DNA from: Alphaproteobacteria bacterium | GTDB taxonomy: Bacteria; Pseudomonadota; Alphaproteobacteria; WRDZ01 | Assembly: GCA_009779595.1 (NCBI GenBank) | Contig: WRDZ01000003.1 | Coordinates: 1-20,728, forward strand | Length of the DNA stretch: 20,728 nucleotides | Direction: 5' to 3' | Shown here: piece after piece, positions 7,260 to 12,928 of the stretch | Position numbering within the stretch: the stretch's first letter is position 1 | Layout: the number at the start of each line of letters is the position of its first letter | Position numbers and translations under genes: made by a program | The notes under the pieces: generated by a model | Told to the model about the DNA's origin: nothing | The model's database searches: none | Seen by the model: only the letters and a program-made list of their open reading frames with translations

Positions 7260-7274
7260 TTAACCATTTATTAA
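7260..7274. promoter_or_regulatory. CtrA-like box B
   Basis: TTAA-CCATTTA-TTAA. It begins with TTAACCAT, a good CtrA half-site. It is almost a copy of box A, 164 bp away, and lies just beyond the end of the glycosylase-like gene. Confidence 0.55.
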
Positions 7275-7302
7275 TAATCGCGGTGTTGAAAAGACTCGTT
7301 TT

Positions 7303-8040
7303 TCATAATTCATGCCTGAAACCGCCGCGGCTCCAAAGCCAAAGCGGAGTATGCACGTCTATCGGCAAGATATCCGTATCTTTCAGCAAACCGTCCCATA
7401 CCGCCGCAAGATGCTCGCGGATGTCCGCGCGCGCCGCCTCCGGTTGCCCTATAATCCCAAGCTTTACGCTGGCCTGGATAACGTGGGTGTCCGCGGCTAT
7501 CGTTATATGCCGGCGGCCCGCCAGCTTCAAATCCGTATGCTCGCCCATGGAATACAGCCAATAATTCAATATCTTGGGCCCGCTAAGGTAAGGGAAGTCC
7601 TTCTTGTTTTCCTGCATATGGGCCTTTATCCGCGCAACATCATAATCGTGCGCCTTGAAAAAATCCCTGAAACCCTGTTTATGGAACGTAGCGCTTATTG
7701 TCCGCCATATCTGCACATGCCTGTTGGGCTGCAGCGCCACCTTGTGTTTCAGCAGGGCCTTGCGCAAATCCTCGCCGCTTGCCTTGACAACCTGGTCCGG
7801 AGCGAACGCCCACGCGGTTTCCCTGTCCTTGAACGTCCGGTTCGCGCTTTCCCAAAGCTTGTAGGAATCGCGCTGGTAATTCAAGGCCATGGGCAATGTG
7901 AAATAGAAAAAGTTTTGTTCGGAATCGCGCGGCAGCCCGGGATTCTCGTCTTCCGGCATTTTTTCGCCGCCTAATGCCTGTTGCCTGTGAAGCTCAAGCA
8001 ATCTTCCTATTTTTGAAATTATAGCGTGTTTGTTTTCCAT
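7303..8040 (-). CDS. Divergent HhH-GPD (DNA glycosylase)-like protein
   Basis: 245 aa. Two spaced motifs suggest the helix-hairpin-helix/Gly-Pro-Asp DNA repair superfamily. YLSGPKILNYWLYSM (about 151-165) sits where glycosylases have LPGVGxKTA. AADTHVIQASVKLGII (about 182-197) resembles the catalytic VDTHVxRxxxxLG segment, with Asp184 as the likely catalytic residue. No [4Fe-4S] cysteine cluster follows, so it would not be a standard endonuclease III. Lys156 could be the Schiff-base lysine of a bifunctional enzyme. The N-terminal 140 residues are unfamiliar. Promoter at 8073-8101. AGGA directly abuts the ATG, with a better-spaced AAAGG further upstream. The family call is tentative. Confidence 0.5.
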   Translation of the reverse strand: MENKHAIISKIGRLLELHRQQALGGEKMPEDENPGLPRDSEQNFFYFTLPMALNYQRDSYKLWESANRTFKDRETAWAFAPDQVVKASGEDLRKALLKHKVALQPNRHVQIWRTISATFHKQGFRDFFKAHDYDVARIKAHMQENKKDFPYLSGPKILNYWLYSMGEHTDLKLAGRRHITIAADTHVIQASVKLGIIGQPEAARADIREHLAAVWDGLLKDTDILPIDVHTPLWLWSRGGFRHEL

Positions 8041-8072
8041 TCCTAAGGTTCAGCCTTTCCTAGCTTCTTCAA

Positions 8073-8101
8073 ACTATAAACGCGGCCGGCGCAAAAATCA
8101 A
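8073..8101 (-). promoter_or_regulatory. Promoter of the glycosylase-like gene
   Basis: On the minus strand: TTGATT (8101-8096), a 17-bp spacer, TATAGT (8078-8073). It is divergent from the repressor promoter at 8162-8192. Between them lies a TTAAAAAA-TAACGC-TTTTTTAA inverted repeat (8132-8153), which could serve as an UP-type A-tract. Confidence 0.6.
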
Positions 8102-8161
8102 CAAGCAGCCGCACAAATGACAAACCCGATATTAAAAAATAACGCTTTTTTAAAAAACTTC

Positions 8162-8192
8162 TTGACGCTAGGAAAATAATCTGGTATATAAT
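8162..8192 (+). promoter_or_regulatory. Promoter of the S24-type repressor
   Basis: TTGACG (8162-8167), a 17-bp spacer and TATATA (8185-8190), overlapping an exact TATAAT at 8187-8192 (19-bp spacer). A-rich sequence lies just upstream of the -35. The -10 is inside the operator described separately. Confidence 0.7.
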
Positions 8193-8210
8193 AATGATAT
8201 TTTTACCAGA
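8180..8210 (+). promoter_or_regulatory. Putative operator (autoregulation)
   Basis: A perfect inverted repeat: TCTGGTA (8180-8186) and TACCAGA (8204-8210), with 17 bp between the arms. It covers the -10 region and transcription start just upstream of the repressor ATG, so the repressor itself is the natural candidate to bind it. Confidence 0.55.
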
Positions 8211-8222
8211 GGGGTGTAAAAC

Positions 8223-8864
8223 ATGAAACTTACTCATCGTGAAATATGGACGGCTATCGACAGGCTTGCGGCCAGGAACGACCTGTCAACTTCCGGGCTG
8301 GCCATAAAGGCGGGGCTGAACCCGACCACCTTCAACCCTTCGAAAAGGGTGAACCGCAGCGGGCGGCAAAGGTGGCCGTCAACCGAAAGCGTGCACAAGA
8401 TACTGGAGATATCCGGCACTTCTGCCGTGGAGTTCCTTGGGCTGGTGGAGAACGGCGACAACGCGGGTCTGGCGGGCATGGCCAGCATTCCGCTTGGCTC
8501 GTTCGAACAGCACACGACCCGCGTCCAGTTCAACGAAAAAGGCAAGCCGCTTAAATCGTCCGGATGGGACGCCATAACCTTCCCGGGCCAGCTGCCCGAC
8601 GACCTTTTCGCCTTGGAAATCACCGGGAAAGAGTACAGCCCCATACTGCTGGAAGGAGACAGGCTTATCGCCAGCGCCAAGCTTGCCCCGCGCCGCGGCG
8701 ACCGGGTGATTGTGGCGACCCTTAACGACCAGATAATCCTGGGCATATTCACGCGGGCAACCACTTCAAGCGTGGAATTCACGGACTTAAGCACGCAAAG
8801 GAACTATTCAATGCCCGTGGCCAGCGTGCGCTGGATTGCCCGCATACTGTGGATAGGGCAATAG
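8223..8864 (+). CDS. HTH / S24 (LexA-like) repressor with degenerate protease site
   Basis: 213 aa. The N-terminal helix-turn-helix (about 8-62) has the alphaproteobacterial pattern LAARNDLSTSGLAIKAGLNP and RQRWPSTESVHKIL. The C-terminal LexA-like fold runs from about 120 to 213 and ends VRWIARILWIGQ, typical of this repressor group. The usual GDSMxP serine motif is GKEYSP here (about 135-140), so the catalytic serine position is Glu137. The lysine expected near 174 is glycine (IILGIFTR). Self-cleavage is therefore not expected; dimerisation could remain. The start follows an AGGGG tract (8210-8214) 8 nt upstream. A promoter and operator-like palindrome lie immediately upstream. A small ORF follows after 2 bp. 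Confidence 0.88.
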   Translation: MKLTHREIWTAIDRLAARNDLSTSGLAIKAGLNPTTFNPSKRVNRSGRQRWPSTESVHKILEISGTSAVEFLGLVENGDNAGLAGMASIPLGSFEQHTTRVQFNEKGKPLKSSGWDAITFPGQLPDDLFALEITGKEYSPILLEGDRLIASAKLAPRRGDRVIVATLNDQIILGIFTRATTSSVEFTDLSTQRNYSMPVASVRWIARILWIGQ

Positions 8865-8866
8865 GC

Positions 8867-9106
8867 ATGGGCGGACACTGCAAAGGGCCCTGCGGGCAAA
8901 AGCACGATTACGAGCTTTGCGACGACGGCGCGCTGCCGGCCAAAGCTCCTGTGAACGGCAGGCGCTATATGGAAGAGCTGGCGCGGCACTGCCTTCGCAT
9001 GGCAGCCAGCATGCGCGGCATGGGGGAAAAAATGTACGCCCGCGCCCTGAAGCTGTCCCAAAAAGCCACGGCCATGGTCATCGGGTTACGGAACCGGAAT
9101 CCTTAA
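8867..9106 (+). CDS. Small Cys/His-containing protein (79 aa), unknown
   Basis: 79 aa, beginning 2 bp after the repressor stop, so probably in the same operon. AGGG lies about 10 nt before the ATG. The N-terminus has Cys5, Cys9, Cys18, His4 and His13 (GGHCKGPCGQKH, then ELCDD), a possible metal-binding knuckle. Residues about 33-72 form a methionine- and arginine-rich amphipathic helix. I do not recognise the family. The conserved-looking pairing with the repressor suggests a regulatory partner or target, which is inference. The frame is short but coherent, and its ribosome site and position support it. Confidence 0.6.
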   Translation: MGGHCKGPCGQKHDYELCDDGALPAKAPVNGRRYMEELARHCLRMAASMRGMGEKMYARALKLSQKATAMVIGLRNRNP

Positions 9107-9113
9107 AAACAAT

Positions 9114-9225
9114 CTGCCGCGACAGCGGCTCCGCAGGGCGGTCTGCAAGACACGCGCGTCCGCCCGCCTTGAAGGCGGCGCGCGTCGCTCGCTTACCGCG
9201 AGCTTTGGCGCTTGCCCGGGCGGAC
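9114..9225 (-). repeat. Dispersed palindromic repeat, copy 3 (full length, inverted)
   Basis: Read on the minus strand this matches copy 2 end to end. The outer arms are GTCCGCCCG (9158-9166) and CGGGCGGAC (9217-9225), a perfect 9-bp stem. Its sequence differs from the copy 2 stem, yet pairing is kept. The two small hairpins are CCGC/GCGG (9131-9141) and GCCGC/GCGGC (9116-9129). It fills most of the gap between the 79-aa ORF and mnmG and could act as a transcript end or mRNA-stabilising structure. Confidence 0.85.
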
Positions 9226-9274
9226 CCCGGATAGTAAAACCATATTCCTTTTCAATTCCCGCCTTCCTTTATGC

Positions 9275-9302
9275 TTGATTATTTATATTTCCACGGTATA
9301 AT
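9275..9302 (+). promoter_or_regulatory. Promoter of mnmG, near-leaderless
   Basis: TTGATT (9275-9280), a 16-bp spacer and a perfect TATAAT (9297-9302). The transcription start is predicted at about 9309-9310, only 2-3 nt before the ATG at 9312. No Shine-Dalgarno is present (the upstream bases are A/T only), so translation would be leaderless or nearly so. Confidence 0.65.
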
Positions 9303-9311
9303 AAAAAAGTT

Positions 9312-11003
9312 ATGAGCAACTATGACGTAATCGTTATCGGAGGAGGGTTCGCGGGCGCGGAAGCGGCGGCCGCTGCAGCCCGGATGGGCGTGAAGACCGC
9401 CCTTGTCACGTTCGATGAGCGCGAAATCTGCCACATGCCCTGCAACCCCGCTGTCGGAGGCCTTGGCAAGGGGCAGCTGGTGCGCGAAATCGACGCCCTG
9501 GACGGCCTGATGGCGCAGCTGGCCGACGCCTCGGGCATGCATTTCAAGGTGCTGAACCGCTCTAAGGGGGCGGCGGTCCAAGGCCTGCGCGCCCAGGTCG
9601 ACATAAGGCTTTACGGCAAGCTTGCGCGGCAGAAGCTGAAAAGCATGCACAACCTTACTCTCATCAACGGCCAGGCCACCGACGTTTTCGTGACGGCCGG
9701 CCGCGTGCAGGGCATCGAGGTGGACGGCAAAATCCTGCACTGCCGCTCGGTCGTGGTCACGGCCGGCACGTTCCTGGACGGCAAGATACACTGCGGGCAG
9801 CAGGCAAGCGGCGGCGGGCGCATGGACCGCTTGGCCGCAAGCGCCCTTGGTTTCAAGCTGGCCAACATGATTCCGTTAAGAAGGCTTTATACGGCCACCC
9901 CTCCAAGGCTGGACAAGGCCAGCATCGATTTCAGCGCGCTGCAGGAACAGTCGCCGGACGAAATCCCTACCCCGTTTTCATTTATGAATCAAACTGTTAA
10001 CAGGCCGCAGATACCCTGCCACATCGCCCGCACCAACCAACAGACCATGGAAATCATCGCCGCCAGCGTGCACCTTTCGCCGTGCCGCAACGGCAGGATT
10101 GCCGCAGCAGGCCCGCGCTATTGCCCCAGCATCGAGGACAAGGCCGTGCGGTTCGCGGACAATACCGACCACCAGCTGTTTATCGAGCAGACCACCATAA
10201 ACGGCGACGAAATATACCCCAACGGGCTTTTCACCGGCCTGCCCGCCGACGTCCAGGACAGCTTCCTGCGCACAATAAAAGGCTTTGAAAACGTGCGGGT
10301 GCTCTCATACGGCTATGCCGTGGAATACCTGTGCGCCGACCCGGTCAACCTGCTGCCCACATGCGCGGCCAAGGGCATAGACGGCCTTTACCTTGGCGGC
10401 CAGGTCATGTCCACCACCGGGTACGAGGAAGCCGCGGCCCTGGGGCTGCTGGCCGGCATAAACGCCGCCCGCCACGCGCGCGGGGAACAGCCTTTCGTGC
10501 CGCAGCGCACGAACAGCTATCTTGGGGTCATGCTTGACGACCTTACCATAAACGGCGCGGACGAGCCTTACCGCATGTTCACCTCGCGCTGCGAATACCG
10601 GCTTAGCATACGCAACGACAACGCGGACCAGCGCCTTACCCAGACGGGTGTGGAGCTGGGGGTTGTCGGCCAAGCCCGCGCAGACGCGTTCGCCAGGAAG
10701 ATGGACGCCGTACGCGCCCTTGACCAAAGCAGCCCGCACGTGCGCGACTTCTTAAGCTCGCAGGAAAAATATGCGCCGTACCTTGCGCGCCAGGCCGAAG
10801 AAATAGACAAGATAAAGCAGAACGAAAACCTGGCCATACCCGTGTGGTTCGATTATAGCAAAGTCGGCGGGCTGTCGTCCGAACTGGCCGAAAAGCTGGC
10901 CGCAATCAGGCCGCAGAACATAGCCGCCGCAAGCCGCGTGCGCGGCATGACCCCGGCTGGCCTGCTGGCGATGATAATAAAAGTGAAGCAATCGGCCGAT
11001 TAA
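9312..11003 (+). CDS. mnmG: tRNA uridine-5-carboxymethylaminomethyl modification enzyme MnmG (short, divergent)
   Basis: With MnmE, MnmG uses FAD and 5,10-methylene-THF to modify the wobble uridine of several tRNAs. The FAD motif GGGFAGAEAA (about 10-19) is present. So are the two functional cysteines, Cys44 in PCNPAVGGLGKG and Cys271 in GPRYCPSIED. DEIYPNG, TTGYEEAAALGLLAG and DEPYRMFTSRCEYRLSIRNDNADQRL also match. At 563 aa it is about 60 shorter than usual, mainly between the Rossmann part and the C-terminal helices (after about residue 460). Family motifs are changed: GRLKTGTPPR is RRLYTATPPR, and IGQASRIxGVTPAA is IAAASRVRGMTPAG. No mnmE, rsmG or parAB is adjacent. It lies about 0.75 kb from the candidate origin, as gidA does in many bacteria. 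Confidence 0.9.
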   Translation: MSNYDVIVIGGGFAGAEAAAAAARMGVKTALVTFDEREICHMPCNPAVGGLGKGQLVREIDALDGLMAQLADASGMHFKVLNRSKGAAVQGLRAQVDIRLYGKLARQKLKSMHNLTLINGQATDVFVTAGRVQGIEVDGKILHCRSVVVTAGTFLDGKIHCGQQASGGGRMDRLAASALGFKLANMIPLRRLYTATPPRLDKASIDFSALQEQSPDEIPTPFSFMNQTVNRPQIPCHIARTNQQTMEIIAASVHLSPCRNGRIAAAGPRYCPSIEDKAVRFADNTDHQLFIEQTTINGDEIYPNGLFTGLPADVQDSFLRTIKGFENVRVLSYGYAVEYLCADPVNLLPTCAAKGIDGLYLGGQVMSTTGYEEAAALGLLAGINAARHARGEQPFVPQRTNSYLGVMLDDLTINGADEPYRMFTSRCEYRLSIRNDNADQRLTQTGVELGVVGQARADAFARKMDAVRALDQSSPHVRDFLSSQEKYAPYLARQAEEIDKIKQNENLAIPVWFDYSKVGGLSSELAEKLAAIRPQNIAAASRVRGMTPAGLLAMIIKVKQSAD

Positions 11004-11021
11004 ATGCCGAACTGTACGCAC

Positions 11022-11768
11022 CTACCCTTTGGCGGCGCACCCGTACCATTCGAAGAACCGCAGCCTGTGCCACTGCTGCAGCACCGAATAGAAGTCTATG
11101 GTGCGGTGGCCGCGCGCCTTTGCCCTGCGCAGCGCCTGGCTTTGCTTGTCCGAGCATATGTCCATGTCGCAGAATACCGCTCCCGGGCCGAACCCGTCCA
11201 TGCTCCCTGCCAGGTTCTCGCGGCAGTTAAGCACCAGGTCCGTGCGCTTTACGTGCGGCATATAGCTGTCGAACCCAGTCACCTCTGTCATGGGTGAAAA
11301 ATCCGCCGACTCCGCGGGGTTTTCGGTTATCAGCACCACGTCCGGGGCTATGCCCGAATTGACCATTGCCGCGGCCAGCGGCCCGCTGCCGATAACCACG
11401 ACCTTCTGCGGGGTTTTGCCAAGCAGCCCGCACATTGCCTTGTTCAAAAGGAAGTCCGCCACAACCAGCCCGTCGGGCTTGAAAATCAGGGTGTCCGTCA
11501 TGCCCGCGGATTCGGCGTCGCGCGACAATATGTCCGCGCATTTCAGCCCGTCGTTCTTTTTCGGGTAAAACCCAAGCCCCACCGCCCCGGCTTCGGTCAG
11601 GAACCGGGCGCTGCCCTCGATGTCGTCGTCGTCGCACGGCAGTATGGCAAAGCTGCCGTTGACCGCGGACAAATCTATCCAGCGGGCCATGTCGACCGCC
11701 AGATGCCGGGAATAGTCCCATTTGCCCATACACAAAGCCGACCTGTGGATAATGTTGATAACTTCCAT
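11022..11768 (-). CDS. Rossmann-like protein flanking the candidate origin, unknown
   Basis: 248 aa. The ATG at 11768 is preferred over an upstream in-frame TTG (11786), because AAAAGG lies 8 nt before it. A nucleotide-binding loop is visible at about 122-135 (KVVVIGSGPLAAAMV), preceded by FKPDGLVVADFLLNK. This arrangement loosely resembles shikimate dehydrogenase (AroE), whose NTDxxG segment precedes its Rossmann glycine loop, but the AroE catalytic Lys/Asp pattern is not convincing. The C-terminus (RRAKARGHRTIDFYSVLQQW) is basic. A DnaA box lies inside its first codons (11744-11752), so replication control may affect its expression. AroE-like annotation is only a guess. Confidence 0.6.
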   Translation of the reverse strand: MEVINIIHRSALCMGKWDYSRHLAVDMARWIDLSAVNGSFAILPCDDDDIEGSARFLTEAGAVGLGFYPKKNDGLKCADILSRDAESAGMTDTLIFKPDGLVVADFLLNKAMCGLLGKTPQKVVVIGSGPLAAAMVNSGIAPDVVLITENPAESADFSPMTEVTGFDSYMPHVKRTDLVLNCRENLAGSMDGFGPGAVFCDMDICSDKQSQALRRAKARGHRTIDFYSVLQQWHRLRFFEWYGCAAKG

Positions 11769-11993
11769 TTTCAAAGCCTTTTGCAAAAGTTATTGCATTT
11801 AACTAACACTCTATGAACAGGTTATCAAGATGTGGATAACGTTGTCAAAAGGTTTATTCATATGGCCGACCGGAAAGTTATCCCCGTTATCCACAGGCCT
11901 TACTACTAATACTATATTTATATATATTATAGTAGGGGCTTGGGCTGTGGATATCTTCCACGCTGCCGGAGCCTTACTTTAACCAACGTTTAG
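11744..11993. other. oriC: Candidate chromosomal replication origin (oriC)
   Basis: Three perfect DnaA boxes (TTATCCACA) lie at 11744-11752 (minus), 11831-11839 (minus) and 11887-11895 (plus). Three near matches lie at 11822-11830, 11878-11886 and 11946-11954. The plus-strand boxes at 11878 and 11887 abut. They are followed by GGCC and then TTA-CTA-CTA-ATA-CTA (11900-11914), a DnaA-trio-like triplet run leading into an AT-only tract (11913-11931). This order (boxes, GC spacer, trios, AT-rich) is that of the basal unwinding system described for bacterial origins. A CtrA-like box follows at 11979-11993. No protein gene fits between 11769 and 12017. mnmG (gidA) is nearby. The density of perfect boxes and the ordered elements make chance unlikely, but replication activity is inferred. 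Confidence 0.75.
11910..11934. repeat. AT-rich inverted repeat in the candidate unwinding element
   Basis: TACTATA (11910-11916) and TATAGTA (11928-11934) form 7-bp arms around an 11-base A/T loop. This is the most easily melted segment of the origin region and lies directly after the DnaA-trio-like triplets. Confidence 0.6.
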
Positions 11994-12010
11994 CCTTTAT
12001 GCATTACCAT
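11979..12010 (+). promoter_or_regulatory. CtrA-like box C and probable promoter of the zincin gene
   Basis: TTAA-CCAACGT-TTAG (11979-11993), one base off TTAA-N7-TTAA, begins 39 bp before the ATG at 12018. A weak -10 (TACCAT, 12005-12010) would start transcription at or next to the ATG. No ribosome site is visible. The arrangement is almost the same as box D upstream of the diguanylate cyclase. It also marks the right edge of the candidate origin. Confidence 0.5.
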
Positions 12011-12017
12011 CGTCCTT

Positions 12018-12890
12018 ATGGAAGACGACCTGATAAAAAAGCAAACCGCCATAGTCCTAGACCCGCGCGGCAAACAGCCAAAGACCCATTGCCCAATGGA
12101 CGAAGCCGTAAGATTAAGCTGGGCCGACAGGGATTCCAGCGATATGGCAGCCCGGTTTTACCAGGCCCTGGCCGACGTGTGCCAAAAGGACGGCGGCCCG
12201 GAAATGCTTGAAGCCTTCAACAAGGTGGGCGGAGAGTTCATCATCCAGATGACCGACGGCCAGCAGCCCAGGCCGTACATAATAATAAGCGGCGACCGGC
12301 GGGTGTGGTGGACGGACAGGTACGACAAGTTCAAGGGGTATTACACCTCTTACAGGCGTTTTTGCACCGCTACGATGTGCAGCGACGCCATAAACGAAAG
12401 AGTGATTGCCCACGAAATGTCGCACGCCATTGACGAAAGGATGGCTATGCGGGACGGCCTTGTGGACAGGCCAAGCAACGGGGTCTTGTTCCTCCACTGC
12501 CTGCACGCCGACAGCTTGGCCCCGGGGCACAACCCGGCGCGCGATATAATTGACAAGCTGAAAAAGGAATACAAATCCCCGGAATTTTCGGATTTCGACG
12601 AAACCGAAGCGTACGCCTATGCCGTGGAAATGTTTTTCGGCCCCCGGTACCGCCCGGAAAACAGCCCTTACCTTGACGCGTATTTCCGCCGCATAGCGCT
12701 CCCGTCAATCAGCGGTTTCGTGTGCGGGGCGTACCATACCACCGCTTTGGAAAAGGGCCTGCGCGAAAACCTTAACCCGTTGCCTTACGGCAGCCCAAAA
12801 GCCTTGAACGAGCTTGACAGGACCCTGCTGGGCAAGGACGTCCCGCCGTTAAGGAAAACAATATATAAACAAGTCGCCAGCCATTCATAA
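12018..12890 (+). CDS. Putative zincin-type metalloprotease
   Basis: 290 aa, with no signal peptide. The zinc-protease motif H-E-x-x-H is clear at His132-Glu133-His136 (VIAHEMSHAIDERM). A plausible third ligand is Glu195 or Glu197 in FDETEAYAYAVEMFF, a spacing and helix resembling the lethal-factor-like (ATLF) group of zincins. The preceding strands (RPYIIISGDRRVWW) would form the edge of the active site. The rest is unfamiliar, so the substrate is unknown. A cytoplasmic location next to the origin and a CtrA-like promoter shared with the next gene suggest cell-cycle-timed expression (inference). No Shine-Dalgarno precedes the ATG, consistent with leaderless mRNA. Confidence 0.7.
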   Translation: MEDDLIKKQTAIVLDPRGKQPKTHCPMDEAVRLSWADRDSSDMAARFYQALADVCQKDGGPEMLEAFNKVGGEFIIQMTDGQQPRPYIIISGDRRVWWTDRYDKFKGYYTSYRRFCTATMCSDAINERVIAHEMSHAIDERMAMRDGLVDRPSNGVLFLHCLHADSLAPGHNPARDIIDKLKKEYKSPEFSDFDETEAYAYAVEMFFGPRYRPENSPYLDAYFRRIALPSISGFVCGAYHTTALEKGLRENLNPLPYGSPKALNELDRTLLGKDVPPLRKTIYKQVASHS

Positions 12891-12922
12891 TTAACCAACG
12901 CTTAATGTTATTGTAAGATAAT
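12891..12922 (+). promoter_or_regulatory. CtrA-like box D and promoter of the diguanylate cyclase
   Basis: A full TTAA-CCAACGC-TTAA box (12891-12905) overlaps the -35 position. GATAAT (12917-12922) fits as -10. The transcription start falls at about 12929, which is the A of the ATG, implying leaderless mRNA. The box begins immediately after the zincin gene stop codon. Confidence 0.6.
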
Positions 12923-12928
12923 CGCAGC

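Larger units (their letters stand above)
6913..7302. other. 390-bp intergenic regulatory region upstream of fliE
   Basis: No gene is supported here. The stretch is AT-rich and holds two nearly identical TTAA-N7-TTAA boxes (7096-7110 and 7260-7274), a perfect 7-bp-arm palindrome inside a possible promoter (7209-7236), and poly-A/T runs around 6965-7000. Its size and content suggest complex control of the fliE operon on the minus strand. Confidence 0.6.

Noticed and set aside
8043..8237. A 64-aa minus-strand frame upstream of the glycosylase-like gene
   Set aside because: It spans both divergent promoters and the operator and lacks a plausible start.
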